49,604 bases of DNA from Hypsibius dujardini (GCA_001579985.1 LRSR01011694.1:1-49604); one strand, 5' to 3'; shown: positions 1-11,472, counted from the stretch's first letter. Translations and numbers: made by a program. Notes: generated from the letters alone by a model not told the origin.

Positions 1-2953
1 TACCTTTCCTTCGGATCCGCTTACAAACACATCACATCGCAACGATTTCTCCTTCTGATCACCCTGCTGGGGTGTTGTCTCATGTTTGCTGGCAGAGGAG
101 TACAATGGTACAGGCAGCCTGCATCGATAGGGTTCCACCCGATGGAGCGGACCCCGGTACTGTCGAAATACTTCACTCATGCTCGGAACGTTTCGATGGT
201 TCAAATTGTCTCCGCTCTAAGCATGGAGCAAAAGCTCCTCCGGTTTGAGCTGAACCGACTGCACGAGCTCATACGAAAACAACGGTGAGTTCTAATCAAA
301 CAGACAGTCAGACATACATACGGACAGACATACAGACAGATAGACAGTCAGACAGACATACGGACAGACAGACATACAGACAGATAGACAGACAGACAGA
401 CAGATAAGCAGGCAGACAAACAAATAGCCAGACAGACAGACAAACAGACAGACAAACAGGCAGACAGACAGAGCAGCAGGGATGAAGAGAAGCCACGAAG
501 TAGTTTGGTATAAAGCGGCAAACAGGCAGACAACTTGACAAATATAGTGTACAAAGAAATTTTACCTGTAATTTATGCAGCCGTGTCTTGCGGTTATTTG
601 GGTTGGCCTTGACAAATCAGACCCTTCTTGGAACGAACGTCATTTTAGGAAGCGCTTGGAGATTTGGAGGGACCCCCAACGAGCAAGACCGCGAAGTCCG
701 ACTGAACACCAAGAGGCACAGGCCAAAAAAGTCGTTCCCACATTACGATCCGTGCAGAAACTGTTCGTGAACCTCCATGATATGGTCTCAGGCGCCATAG
801 TCGAAAGTCAATCGGTGACGGAGTCCGCGTCTGTCTTGACTCCGTATGATTTCAAGCAGCGTCAGGAGGAAAGTGCAGTCATTAACAGGTATGGACAATT
901 GTTACGGATATGACAGATGGATGGATGAAGGATGGATTTGTCTCCAATTGAAATATTTGATAGGCTGTTAGCAGCGAAGATGACCGAAATCAGTGCAGTC
1001 CATAACAAGTGGCGCGAGGAAGCAGCTTATTCTGCTGAAGATGATTTTCAGACAAGGCTATATAAGTTGCAGGTGGGATTTCTCTTTTAATTTCTCGATT
1101 GTCTGTCAGTCTATGTATCTGTTTGTCTGTTTGTTTTTATGTCTGTCTGTCTCTTTGTCTGTTTGTCAGTCAGTCAGTCAGTCAGTCAGTCCGTTTGTCT
1201 GTCCGTCTGTCTGTCTGTTCGTCCGAATACTCGAGTGCTGCATGCCTGTCTGATACCTTAATCGCGCGTACTCCCGTTAGAACTACCTACACCTTCCGCT
1301 TCTTTTTTTGCAGAATCCGGAAAGCTGTTCCAGTGCAAAGAAACTTGTCTGCGACATGGACCGGGAAGGTTGCGGTCTCGGCTGCCAGCTCCACTACGGC
1401 GTCACCTGCATTGCCGCGAGTTTCGCGTTGAATCGCACCACCATTCTCCGCCTCGGCAACTGGATCTACACCAAGGGTCTGACCAATCGATGGGAAGATT
1501 ACTTCGTCCCACCGAGTCCGAAGTGCCAGTGGACACCCTACAGCGAACCGCTTACGGTGTGGCGCAACGCATCCCACAACGCCCTCAATACCGTCCTCTA
1601 TCCGCTTGATGTCTTCAACGTGCAATACTTCAAACCCTTTCGGGTGGCAGAGTCATTTGCCGACCGTCTCCGACACTTTCACGGTCGGCCATGGATCTGG
1701 TGGATCGGTCAGCTGCTGGTCAATCTGTTCCGTGTCCAGACGGACTTTGAAGACCTCTTTGCGAAGCGAGCAAAGGCCATCGGCTTCAAGTCACCCATCG
1801 TCGGGGTCCATGTTAGAAGGTCTGACAAAACCGCCAGCGAGGCGAGGGCGTACGATTTGGAGGCATATATGGCGTTGGTCGAGGAATACTACGACCGGTT
1901 GGAGTTGACGCAAAAGGTGGATCAGAGACGGGTCTTTTTAGCCTCTGATGCTCCGTCAGTATATGTGGAGTTTCGTATGAAGTAAGCCTGACGCGGGGAA
2001 ATGAAGGAGCTAGACACTTAAGAGTGATGATGCATTTGACATAAACTTGGAGATGGTCAATATTTTTCTCATTTCAGGTATCCGCAGTACGCACTGGTAC
2101 ATAATCAAGCAGCGGCGAAATCATCTGCTAGGAAGGAGACAAGAAGATCGGAGGACTCATTGAGAGGCATTATGGCTGATATGTACTTCCTTGCAAAGAC
2201 GGACCACCTTGTCTGCACGATGTCTTCTAATGTATGATGATGGTTTGCTATATTCCTTTTGTCTGTCCGTATGTTTGCCTGTGAACTTGCTTGCTAATTT
2301 TTGCATGCGCTTCTACGGATTTGTCAGTCAACCATTTCTGTCTGGCCGCCTGTCCATCACTTTGTTTATCCATCATCGCGCCTGTCTTAATTGTATTTGT
2401 CTGTCTGCCAATATGTCTGCCTATCTGTCAACCTGTGTGTCTGTCTATCTGCCTGTCTATCCACCCATCAGACTTGCTGTCATTCTTTTGGCCAAATTAT
2501 CTCTCAGCATGTATGCCCATCGAACTGTTTATCTGCCCCGGGTATGTCTTGTCTTCTTGTCGGCCTGTCTCCCTGCCTGTCTGTCTGCCTCTCCTTCTGT
2601 TTGTCTGTCTCTTGGCCATACATTACGTTGGTCTCCAGGTGTGCCGGATTGTCTACGCAGTCCTACAAACCCGCTTTCCCGATGCCACGCGACGGTACGA
2701 TTCCGTGGACATTGAGTACATCTACATGGGAAGTAACCCGCTGTACCACAAAGCCGTCCACCCCAACGAGGCCGGTGTCGATGGGATCAGCCTTGGCTTC
2801 AATGTCGGTGATCGAATCCGTGTCAAAGATACCTACTGGAATGGCACGTCGTATGGTTTAATTGTCCAGCAAAACGGTTCCTGGGTGGAGGACAAGGGCC
2901 AGCGCGGCAGCTTTCCCGCCTACAAACTCCAAGAGGATCTCGAAGTATTTTGA
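1..2953 (+). CDS. FUT8: Alpha-1,6-fucosyltransferase (FUT8), 5' partial
   Basis: Transfers fucose from GDP-fucose to the innermost GlcNAc of N-glycans in the Golgi. Exons: <1-284, 649-888, 964-1072, 1314-1981, 2078-2231, 2639-2953; all junctions are GT-AG and the phases agree, giving 589 residues in the window (human FUT8 has 575). The first exon is open to the left edge and encodes a hydrophobic type II anchor (FLLLITLLGCCLMFAG), so only a few N-terminal residues are missing. A helical stem follows, then the GT23 domain with the GDP-binding motif GVHVRRSDK, then the C-terminal SH3-like domain (roughly 2700-2953). The acceptor at 649 was chosen because the stronger-looking one at 581 breaks the frame. 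The human paired aspartates (ATDDPS) read ASDAPS here, so one acidic residue is lost. Three introns hold TCTG/CAGA tracts. The CAML relic lies convergently just downstream. Confidence 0.93.
297..472. repeat. CAGA/GACA tetranucleotide tract in FUT8 intron 1
   Basis: Degenerate (ACAG)n filling most of the first FUT8 intron. It creates long spurious open frames of the CLSVCLSV type on the other strand. The sense strand carries the purine-rich form here, whereas FUT8 introns 3 (about 1117-1225) and 5 (about 2262-2615) carry the TCTG form. Confidence 0.9.
1117..1225. repeat. TCTG tract in FUT8 intron 3
   Basis: TCTG tetranucleotide repeat with a short run of TCAG units, inside the intron 1073-1313. 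Confidence 0.85.
2262..2615. repeat. Degenerate TCTG tract in FUT8 intron 5
   Basis: Interrupted TCTG repeat that runs to within about 25 bp of the acceptor at 2638, so it could serve as an extended polypyrimidine tract. The FUT8 copy has the corresponding tract at about 20264-20575. Confidence 0.8.
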
Positions 2954-2958
2954 AGAAA

Positions 2959-3180
2959 TTAACTAAAACCGAAGCCCTCAGAGGAGGATCTGAATACGCT
3001 TTTACAAAAGAGAATGCTCCCTAAGGTGATTCTGCGGTGGTGGCAGAGTGTGATTGGAACATTGTCTGGATGATAAAAATCAGTGAATATATGGGAAAAT
3101 CCGCTGAACTCTGCATGCCGTGCATCACGATGCCGCGAAAGGATCGCGCTCGTGCGCCCTCGAAGCACAGAAATATCGCA
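2959..3180 (-). pseudogene. Relic of CAML/GET2 last exon
   Basis: The sequence following FUT8 here matches that following the second FUT8 copy (20981-21130), which is the last exon of the intact CAML gene on the minus strand. The match stops near 3180, where this copy jumps directly to sequence that in the other copy lies upstream of CAML (from about 22617). Three exons and the introns between them are therefore missing. The remaining piece has no start codon or splice partner in the window and is read as a deletion relic. Confidence 0.75.
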
Positions 3181-3239
3181 CATCTTTTGTGCGTGGATTG
3201 CTGATTGGTCGGACGATGCCGCCAAGCAATGATATTATT

Positions 3240-3480
3240 GTTCGAGTCGGGAATAAAACGTTCTCACGGAGAATAAATTTTTCTCGCCGAGAACAAAATG
3301 TTTTAACCGAGAACAAAATGTTCCACCAACGCACCAAAAAAATGTCCACCAAACATAAAATGTTCTTACCAGAAATATAATGTTCTTGCAGAGAACAAGA
3401 TGTTCGCGCTAAGAATAAAATGTTCTAACCGAGAATAAAATGTTCTCTTTATGAAGAAATGTTCTCAACCGAGAGTAGTG
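3240..3480. repeat. Degenerate ~20-bp minisatellite (AATAAAATGTTCT core)
   Basis: About ten degenerate units around a core AATAAAATGTTCT preceded by AACCGAG or similar. A homologous array lies at 22685-22910, showing that it predates the segmental duplication. Several units look like polyadenylation signals (AATAAA), but I see no transcript end that depends on them. Confidence 0.8.
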
Positions 3481-3900
3481 GCATTGGTTTTGGTATGGGC
3501 CACTTGATTTGAAAAGAATTCGAGCATTTTAAACAGAAACGATAGACACTCTCGATGATGACTTCGGCAGCTAAGAAGGGCGGATAGGACATGAGGAGGA
3601 GACACCAGGCCGTTTGCCATCCGATGAGTTTCAGGGAAAGGGTGCGAAATTCCACACGGTAAAGAGGTCGGAAAAGTTGACGTTGAAATAATACATCAGC
3701 AGCATGAGGAAGTTGACGGTGACGATACTCCAGGAGAGGTAGAGCGAGCGGAAGGCACGCCGGACGAGGTATGATAAAGGTCGTGGCGAGGTGTCGAATA
3801 TACAGAGCAGACGAGAGAGGCCATTTGTGGGTAGCGATGGTAGAGTATCATAAGGAAGAGAATTTTAGGGCCCATAATGGCGGTCCAGGGGATGTACCAA
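3449..3900 (-). pseudogene. Transporter fragment, possibly C-terminus of a P-type cation ATPase
   Basis: On the minus strand, two frames that together read as membrane protein are joined by a frameshift near 3655. The first gives about 45 residues with a hydrophobic stretch (SIVTVNFLMLLMYYF); the second continues with LIGWQTAWCLLLMSYPPFLAAEVI. The pattern 'basic loop, membrane helix, short loop, helix ending in AE(V/I)I' resembles the last two helices of type II P-type ATPases such as the secretory-pathway Ca2+ pumps. This is pattern recognition only. The piece abuts the MFSD1-like remnant at about 3900, and the second duplicate has different sequence at that point, so it is probably a chimeric, dead fragment. 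Confidence 0.3.
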
Positions 3901-5260
3901 CTGGAACGGTTCGTTACTCTCCGCTCCAGCGTCCCGGCCAATCTCCCGCAGACCAATGGTGTGGTAGTAGCCCGCACCGGCGACACCGATTAGCCCGACC
4001 CCGCACAGCACCGTGCCCAGCCAGAGGGTGCTCCGCAGACCAATCACATCAGCCAGATTCGCAGTAAAGAGGAAATTCGTCACGTTGCCTAAATGGCCGG
4101 CCACGATAGAGATGGCAAACGCCAGGCCGAGTTCGCGGTCACGGAATCAAAAAGTTCTGTAGACGGGAGGTAATCACCTCGGCGGAGCAGTTTCCAACAC
4201 CAAAAATCAACCGTCCCAGCAGCATCAGGATTAAGGCAGTCTGCTCGTTTTCAAGGTGGGTGCTGTAGGAGAAGAGATCACTGCAAGGAAGGGGAAAAAA
4301 TAATCAATTCAAAATTTAAGCAGAAAGGCGTATTGCCAATTATTCAGTTAATCAATGATTCACTTGCATTGATTGTGCAAACGGCCAATGAATCAATCAA
4401 TCAATGATTCATTCGCATTGATCGTGCAACCGGCGAATGATTTAATCAATCAATGATTCATTTGCATTAATTATGAACCGGCGAATGATTTAATCAATCA
4501 ATGATTTATTTCTATTGATTGTGCAACCAGCCAACGACTAGATCATTCAATCAATTAAACGGCACAATAAATTAATCAATCGCAGCGCCCGGCACTCATC
4601 CTTTGCAAGTGCATCATGATTTGACATGGTTGCAAGCTGGTTTCGAGCAGGGACACTTACGAACTCAGGAAAAAAAGAATCTTGAATCCGAAGAGCGTCC
4701 CCCTGCTGCCCAACTTGTCAGCCAAAATCCCGGAAAAGGAACGATGCAGGCTCCAAACCAGGCGTAAACAGCCTGCAGCAGATCGAACTCGCTCGCAGTC
4801 AGATGCAGACACTTATTCCGTCCACTTTGGCAGACCGTAGAAATGTAGATCAAGCGATCGTGCAGAACGCTGCAGCAAGAAATGCAAACAACGAAAACAA
4901 GGTCACTTTTACTTATTTAATTTATAAGTACCCGTTGTTACGATTGATTGATTGATTTGCCATGTCTTCGAACAATTGATTGCTTGATTAGACTGGGTCG
5001 CTTTGTTTAAGCGAGTTATGCCAAGTCTGCGCTTTATTTTATCATTTTCTCGGCATATATTGAAGGAACACACTTCGGGACATCGTAAAAGTAGTCGGTG
5101 CTGAAGCAAACAATGCTGGTAAAGACCAGAACCGGCCATCGCACTGACGATATCTTTCGAGTCGTGAGAATGTTCCCCTTCCTGATTTCGACGCTGTGCG
5201 AGTTGCTGTCCGCCTAGCAGCTTGCGAAAACGACGAAAGGAGTGTTGGAGAATCGTACTG
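3865..5260 (-). pseudogene. MFSD1-like transporter, frameshifted copy 1
   Basis: Minus-strand exon-like blocks in the order expected for MFSD1, a lysosomal major-facilitator family transporter: helix 1 with a CFSTDYFYDVPKCVPS segment (about 5050-5150), helix 2 with LQAVYAWFG and GILADKLGSRGT (about 4670-4830), helix 3 with LGRLIFGVGN (about 4145-4280), then GHLGNVTNFLFTANLADVIGL and a further helix (3920-4104). Two single-base shifts break the frame: one between the YAWFG segment and GILADKLG near 4738, the other near 4150, where the paralogue at about 12960 is one base shorter and in frame. After about 3915 the reading runs into unrelated sequence. Two independent shifts argue for a pseudogene; errors in the assembly are the alternative. 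Confidence 0.6.
4348..4560. repeat. ~50-60-bp tandem repeat in MFSD1-like intron
   Basis: Four units, each with ATCAATCAATGATTCA, a central TTGCATTGAT and a GCAACCGGCGAATGA end. The matching intron of the second pseudogene (about 13145-13240) has a single unit, so the array expanded in this copy or contracted in the other after duplication. Confidence 0.8.
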
Positions 5261-5708
5261 TCAGAGAAAACTCAAAATCCGCAGTAAAATTATTGATGGG
5301 TCATAAAATTAGAGCGAACTGCCCGGACCGCTTTTCCGTCCGCCAAATGATGAGATACACCGATGATTAGCTGACCACTACCTGGACAGGGGTCAATTCT
5401 TACGGTCACAATGGATAACGATCTCCTCGTGTTAACATTTTAATTTTCCGAATTCATTCGCGAAGTAAGCGACTTGCCAGAAACAACTTTTCCGATTCGG
5501 CGAACCCGAAGGTTACTGTACTTCATCGCAAGGGTTTTCGCTGTTTCACTGACTACCGCTGATGTTTTACCGGCCTTCCTTTTCACCCCGTCAACCAATG
5601 GGCAGCCGAGCAGAAGCAGTCGCCATTGCTGCCTCACTACTTGCCGGATGAATCAACACGCGGTGACCTCACTCTCGCCAGTCTATGGGCGGTGCTTATA
5701 CGTAATTG

Positions 5709-5970
5709 TACTGTACGCTCCCGATCTCAAGGGTCGATTATGCTCCACCCCCGCTGAAGAACATCAAGCTCGAGCGGATCGTTCAATTCCGTTCACTCGT
5801 CTGTGATTGGCCCGTTGGTTTTTGCATGACAAACTTTGCTACATTGCTTGATTGAAATCAAAATTTCTAAGTCAATAAAGTTTAAGTGAATCTGAATGAA
5901 CAACCAAGCGAGCGACGGAACGTGTTTTCGGGGACCTAAAATCGGTCCTTGAGATCGGGAGCGTACAGTA
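5709..5970. mobile_element. MITE family 1, copy in first duplicate
   Basis: A 262-bp element with inverted ends: left TACTGTACGCTCCCGATCTC, right end its complement finishing TACAGTA. It has no coding capacity. An orthologous copy sits at 14144-14406, so the insertion is older than the duplication. A related copy lies at 33134-33405. The ends resemble Tc1/mariner or pogo-type termini, which is inference. Confidence 0.85.
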
Positions 5971-6252
5971 CCGTAATCCCCCGATCTTAAGGGACACCTT
6001 TTTGCCCTACCAGTTAATTTAATCCACCCCGGACCTTATCTGTTCATCACCGTTTGATATTGTTCACCTACAATCAATCAATCAACTGATTCAATGTGTC
6101 CGTCAAGAAATTCCACTTAATCAATCAATCAATCGCTGTCAAGTTCCGCTTAAATTTCAACCAATCACGACACAGTGAATCCGATTGAACAGTTAACCGA
6201 TGACTGGAGGGGGTGGGGCTTAACTGTCCCTTGAGATCGGGAGCGTACAGTA
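5971..6252. mobile_element. MITE family 1, second copy inserted beside the first
   Basis: Starts with a diverged form of the family 1 inverted end (CCCCCGATCTTAAGGG) and finishes with CCTTGAGATCGGGAGCG then TACAGTA. The second duplicate lacks this block: there the first element is followed directly by AATTGCGCTTTTC, which here follows the second. It is therefore an insertion or local duplication specific to this copy. Confidence 0.75.
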
Positions 6253-6332
6253 ATTGCGCTTTTCATATCTGAACTTTCCAACGCCCGAAATTTAGTCTAG
6301 GGCTTTGTTTTGACTTTAGGATTTGATCGAAG

Positions 6333-9300
6333 ATGGCGCTTCCGGCGAAAAGGCCTACGAATCTTGCTGTTGACTTGTCTTCAGATTCGGGTGTCTCCGA
6401 ATCGGATTCCGGAACACCGCCATTTGACGGTAAGGGCTTCTTCCATTCAGGCAAATTTGATCTGGAATGGCACTTTTAATTCAGCAGTTGATTATTTTGC
6501 GGAGCAGCACCTGGCACTTCTACCGATTCGCCTCAGAATGATTCTGGGATCGCTACTACAACTGCACCGAAAGTGTAAGTAATTGGGTTTCTTGTGTAGA
6601 TTGATCGATTGATTCAACGGAATTTGTGTCTGGTATGTGGTCGCTTGATTGATTGAGTCAGCGGAATTTAGTCACTCTAGTATGTGGTCGATTGATCGAT
6701 CGACTTCCATTCTATTCAACGTTCAGATTTGAGTACAATGATAAAAGGACTACCTCGTTTAATAAAGGGCTGTAGATATTATTTACTGCTTACATCTCGG
6801 AACCGCAACAAGTACGTAATGAGTAATGTGACAGTCGAGGCAGATAGAAGCATTTACTTGGTTCATCATTAAGGCTAACGAATTCAGTTCCAATTTTTTG
6901 GTAATTTTTAAAAGGAAATAGGAAATTCGATTGACAGTATTGGTTTTGTTTTGTTCACAGTATGTTGATTCTACGAATGATTTATAATCCTTTGAATCAG
7001 ATTATTTCCAGTATATTACAGTACCATACTCATTTGTCAGTCATGAAAGCATATTAGTACGAGATCAAACTTTTAAATTGACGCACTGACAAAATCGCTT
7101 TTAATTTAATGCAGCGAGGGAAACAGGGGGCGCACATGTCGCAACTTGCGGAATTATTTACTTTGTTAAAGTCAAATTGCGCGCCATGTGATGTGCAGTG
7201 TGTGTGCAAACGAGCAAGTGGCGCCCCTACAGCCTCGAATTCGACATTTCTTACAGCCAAAATTCTTTCTTTTTTCCAAGCACTCATATGTAGTCTACAT
7301 CCCGATTCCTACTTTTGGTTGGGTAACATCTTGTTACCAGGGTTTTTTGGACGTTTTCAAAGTTTCAAATGTCAACTATTGACAAATGGGGAAGCAGCAG
7401 TGAAAATGAATAAAATAGAAAGTGCGTTAACTTAAAAGTTTTACCTCGTACTCGATTTTGTGAATCTCCAGATCTGATAAATATATTTAATGTACGTGTT
7501 TTACAGGCAGCCCGGATCACAGGATCATACGACGGGAATGGGGAACTTGACGAGCTCTTCCTTTGCCTTGCCGACTTGTACAGCATGGAAAGAAAACGAA
7601 GGCCAGAATCTTGAGGCCGAAATCGCTATTGTAGAAAAGACGCTGGAGTTGGCTTTGGAACGGGAGCGACAACTAGATGATAACTACGTAAGTGACTAAA
7701 GTGAGCGTACGTACTGTGCTGAGGTTACTTTGAGGGTCGTTGTTTGGGTTCTGGTGGGCCGTGTGGGACAACCACACATTTGGTTTCTTTAGCTATTGAT
7801 TGATTTATTGGCCAACAGAATAATGCACTGCGCTTTCCTTCGCGATGTGTACGTCAGATGCGATAAACATCAGCTAATAACAAATGAATTCAATCATAGC
7901 GACAACGAAATCGTGAAGAAACTGCAGTATAATGCAGAGTAAAGCGGTCGGAAATAAAAATGGCAATAAAATAAGATGTGCAGTAATGGGACCTAAATCA
8001 ATCAAAGCTTGATTGTCACGTTTTACCCCTACGGCCCACCAGAACCCAAACAACGACCCTCAAAGTAACCTCAGCACAGCTGTACATACTGTGCATGCGT
8101 AACACCAGGCTGCCCGAGTCTTTTTAACTATTATCACACACAATGTACCAGTAAAAGAGCTTCCCGCCAAACCCTTTCAACTGTTTTTAATTCGACCTAT
8201 TTGTTTCGTTTTCGTTTCTCAACTTTCCCTATTATTTGCACCCTCAGATCCGGCTTGAAAAAGGACTACAGCAGAGTCGAATGGAGGTTAGGCTCTTGAG
8301 GAGTCAGCTAGAGGAAGGTCAGTTTCAAAGTAGGACACGCCCACATCTCCACAGTATGTGAACACTTGGATGAAGGATTATTGTATTGTAGTGGCACCGC
8401 CTCCTCTAAGTCCGGAGCAGGAGGAGAAAGGCAGATTGATTTGTGCCTCTATCGTCTACTACTGCAGGGAGAAAACGTACGAGCGGCTGGCCGTCACGTT
8501 GGTGTTGATCGGACCGGCGTACCTGGAGGTAGTATTTTATTCCGCTGTTCATCGCTTTCACACTGAGACATTTTTCAGTATTTCGGAAAATTCCGCTATT
8601 GCAGTACATCGTTGACACTGTTTTCCTTGATCGGTGGTGGTATAACGATGTGACGATTGACCAACTCAAAACAGTCCAACTCACCGCCCTTCGGATTTTG
8701 AGCAGACATAAAGATGGCTGGAACTCAGCAGAGGTGAAGGAATTCTAATTACTTTCTCTGTCTCTCTCTCTGATCTGTATGTCTGGATGTCTGCGTACCT
8801 GTCTGTTTGTTTGTATCTGTATGCACATCTGTCTTTCTGTCTCCTGGCCTGTCTGTTTGTTTCTGTCTGTATGATGTCTGTCTCTGAACCAGCTTGTGGC
8901 CTCTCTGCTTGTCTGCCTATTTGTCAATCTGTCTCCTTTCTGTTGTTCTTTATTTCTGTTTGTCTGTGCGACTGTTTCGTCGTCTGTATTCATCCATTTC
9001 AATTAGCGCGTCTGTGGATCTTATGTCTACTTCTTGGTCTGTCGGTATGTTTATGTGTTTTTGACAATTTGTCTCTCCGCTGCGCTTTAAAGTGTTTTCC
9101 ATTGTTTATTTAGCCCTCTTGTTTGTTCACAGCTAATCAATAACAGCCGAGAGTTGAAAAACGTGTGCGGGCTCGAGCTTCCTCCACCTGGATGGAATCT
9201 CTCGCCCCGCGATCGGGCTCCTGAACTTTTTCGACTGTGTGCGGAGAACACTTACGACCGGCTGTGTTTGGTGCTGTCGGTATTGGGCTGGGAATACTTT

Positions 9301-9797
9301 GAGGTACGAGGTAAAACAAACAGGCCGGCTAGATTTCCATACTTCCTTTTGCAGTCTTGTGAATTCAATGATATTCGACTGTACTTTAGGAGCTTGGTTG
9401 GACTCTTCATCGCGACGTGCCGGAATTTTCTTGGGACACGTTTCACCGGTTTCAACATGCCATAGAGAAAGTGAGGGATCGTTTGTTGGATGTCGGTGAG
9501 GACTTCGCTGAGGTAGGTCGTATACAGTACAGTGTACTGAAAGATTGAGTACACTCAGGGTCCGGGGAATGGCAAAAAAAGCGGAGCAGGGGGTGGTTTT
9601 CAAACAGTGAGAACATTCAACCACCTGACCTGCAGCGGTTGCTTTCGTTGGCGTTCCCTACAGACTTGAATTCGGCAGTTTTTACAGCAAAATTTCTCCT
9701 TCTTTTTTCCAAGCACTCGTACGTATAATTTACGTAAAGTTATTCCTTGCAGATTTTTGACGAACAGGAAGAACAGGAGGAACAAGAGGCCAGCTGA
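6333..9797 (+). CDS. Uncharacterised protein B1 (nine exons)
   Basis: Not recognised. Exons: 6333-6429, 6508-6574, 7507-7687, 8248-8317, 8392-8528, 8605-8733, 9133-9303, 9390-9512, 9753-9797; all GT-AG, phases agree, 339 residues. The N-terminus is Ser/Asp/Pro-rich and disordered (MALPAKRPTN, DSGVSESDSGTPP), followed by an acidic helical coiled-coil-like stretch (LEAEIAIVEKTLELALERER). The C-terminal half has two related blocks, EKTYERLAVTLVLIGPAYLE and ENTYDRLCLVLSVLGWEYFE, each followed by a helical segment; this looks like an internal duplication. The tail is acidic (FDEQEEQEEQEAS). No signal peptide or membrane span is convincing, so it is probably cytosolic or nuclear. The same exon structure and frame are kept in B2, which supports a real gene in both copies. 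Confidence 0.75.
7070..7310. repeat. Dispersed intron element shared by gene B introns
   Basis: A block with TTTAAATTGACGCACTGAC, AAACAGGGGGCGCACATGTC and TTTTTTCCAAGCACTC. Related blocks occur at about 15265-15520 (same intron of B2) and 18262-18425 (a different, later intron of B2), with the 3' part alone at about 9640-9725 in B1. The presence of the block in two different introns shows that it was copied, not only co-duplicated. Confidence 0.7.
7712..8079. mobile_element. MITE family 4, copy in B1 intron 3
   Basis: Long inverted ends of about 55-60 bp: left TACTGTGCTGAGGTTACTTT through GGTTCTGGTGGGCCGT, right end complementary. No coding capacity. An orthologous copy lies at about 15993-16353 in B2. 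A partial copy with only the left end lies at about 31895-32000. Confidence 0.85.
8753..8980. repeat. TCTG tract in B1 intron 6
   Basis: Degenerate TCTG repeat in the intron 8734-9132. The matching B2 intron has one at about 17321-17480, shorter and with different interruptions. Confidence 0.85.
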
Positions 9798-11472
9798 ATG
9801 AGGAAGTGTCTTCAAGATGGGGCCCATGGAAAGTTTGCTCTGAACTTTCGCAGTGCTTCCGTTTAGATTGGTATACAGCTTTCTCATCAGTGATGGCTGG
9901 AATGCGTTTTCGGGAAGTTAATTTGAGCATTCCTTGTCCCGCGAGTCGTAAGTACGAGCTTGAGACTTACGATGCCTCTGATTGACTGAAGAGTTTATTT
10001 CCGCTTATTCTCACTTCGTTCGTTTAGTGAACCAATATTTTCAAACAAGGAGGTCTGAAACTTTTATTTTTCTTCCCCTATGAGTAGATTAATTTGGCTC
10101 TTACTCCGCTAAATTGAGTGCATTTTCAAGTCGGAAGTTCGTGTGATTAGTTTAAATTGAGTACGAGTACCAGTGCTGTCTTGCAACTGACCGTTCACCG
10201 TTTCAATAGACTAGCTTGACTAGCCCTTCAAGTGCGAGACCGTTTGACGTTGACAGTCACTCAGGAAGATGACCAGTCTGATCGAAAGGTGCACAGTCCG
10301 TCCGAATGACGGAAGGTCTGTCCGGACGATGAACGTCACGGCATATTTGAAGGTGACCGTCGGCCAGAATAGTTAACAGTCATTCCAGGTCTGTTGAAGC
10401 TATGGACGAACAGTCTGAGTAGTTAATTAGAGTCACCGTCACCACAGCCTTGTCCACCAGGCTCTTCATATGGACCACAGACCAGACCTTTTATCCCTCA
10501 TCAGAGCATGTTTGCTCTTAAAGAGCAACAGGTATTTTCACCATTATACCGAACCATCTGAGTTATGACTTTTTTATTGAACAGCTTGTCAAAAAGAGTT
10601 TGAGAACTGAAGAAGAAACATAATTTGATGGGATGTTCAATAATTTGCCTCGAGCCCCTTTTGACGAAATTAAAACATAACTCCAGACTTAAATATTGAA
10701 CTGAAGAATTCATCATGATCTGTGTGACAGTTACAGTATCGTAGTTCATGTGTATATGAAATGGCTATTACCTTCTACTGATCTGAACGTTCCATTTTGT
10801 TTAGCTATGTCGTTTTTGCATTGGACGATTCAGGGCGAGATGAGATCGCTCTTTCATCTCCCTACGGGTACATGCTGCCGTCTAGAGGCGCACAACAAAA
10901 AACAGGTTTCTCCTACCGGTACAATCTACAGCGGACTCACACACGATAATTCATCAACTCTCCACTTTCATAAGCTTCCGGGCAGTACAGTGACATTTGC
11001 AAAGCACGTTCCATCGTTCTCAATGCTTTTTCGAAGGAACTTTGCACACATTTGCGCATCTGCTGTGTAGTGCACAGACCACTATTTTGATCGGAGCATA
11101 TGGAAGACTTTGAAACGACTCGCATCTTCCACCATTATGTTGGAAGAAACTGTTGTGCTCTTGTAGTATCGTATTCGTACCCGAACTTTACTCTCCGCGG
11201 TGCTCCACTCTCTTTTTTTGCGATTAGCAAACATATTAAAAAAGGCCGGATCATTCTCCTTCAAGTCCTGATAGGCTTGGCTACCTGTCAATCCTGCAAT
11301 TGATTAGTCAAAACTGTTATTACATAGTCTGAGAAGGCAGACTCCCCCTCCCCCCTTTATATAACTGCTTACCCGGTAGAGTTGCTGGAAAATTTATACC
11401 ATGCGATAGATGGTCGAGGAGGGGCACCCCACCGCAAAGGCGAGGTAGCAGTTCCTCCTCGGGTGTGGCAGG
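9798..11472. other. Intergenic, partly duplicated, no convincing gene
   Basis: The first part (to about 10420) matches 18484-19180 downstream of B2, including GACGTTGACNGTCACTCAGG and GAACGTCACGGCA blocks, up to where the FUT8 copy starts in the second duplicate. From about 10440 it is unique. Between 10500 and 11300 both strands hold frames of 60-105 codons, such as a minus-strand frame of 69 codons at 11082-11291, but none has splice context, a recognisable domain or a repeat in the window. These could be remains of a decayed element. Confidence 0.5.

Noticed and set aside
308-554. Open frames rich in CLSVCLSV on the minus strand here and at many other places (for example 37579-37976, 41161-41621, 42177-42384, 43288-43597)
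   Set aside because: They are translations of the TCTG tetranucleotide repeat, which is open in several frames because three-fold reading of a four-base repeat avoids stops. They lie inside introns of supported genes.
575-648. Use of the acceptor at 580 for FUT8 exon 2
   Set aside because: It would shift the frame relative to exon 1 and meet stops; the acceptor at 648 restores the frame.
8318-8391. Acceptor at 8354 (CTCCACAG) for B1 exon 5
   Set aside because: It gives the wrong phase after the exon 4 donor. The acceptor at 8391 fits in both paralogues and keeps the conserved APPPLSPEQEE frame.
10501-11303. Possible small genes on both strands between B1 and the hAT-like element
   Set aside because: Frames are short, overlap on both strands, lack splice partners and show no motif that I recognise.
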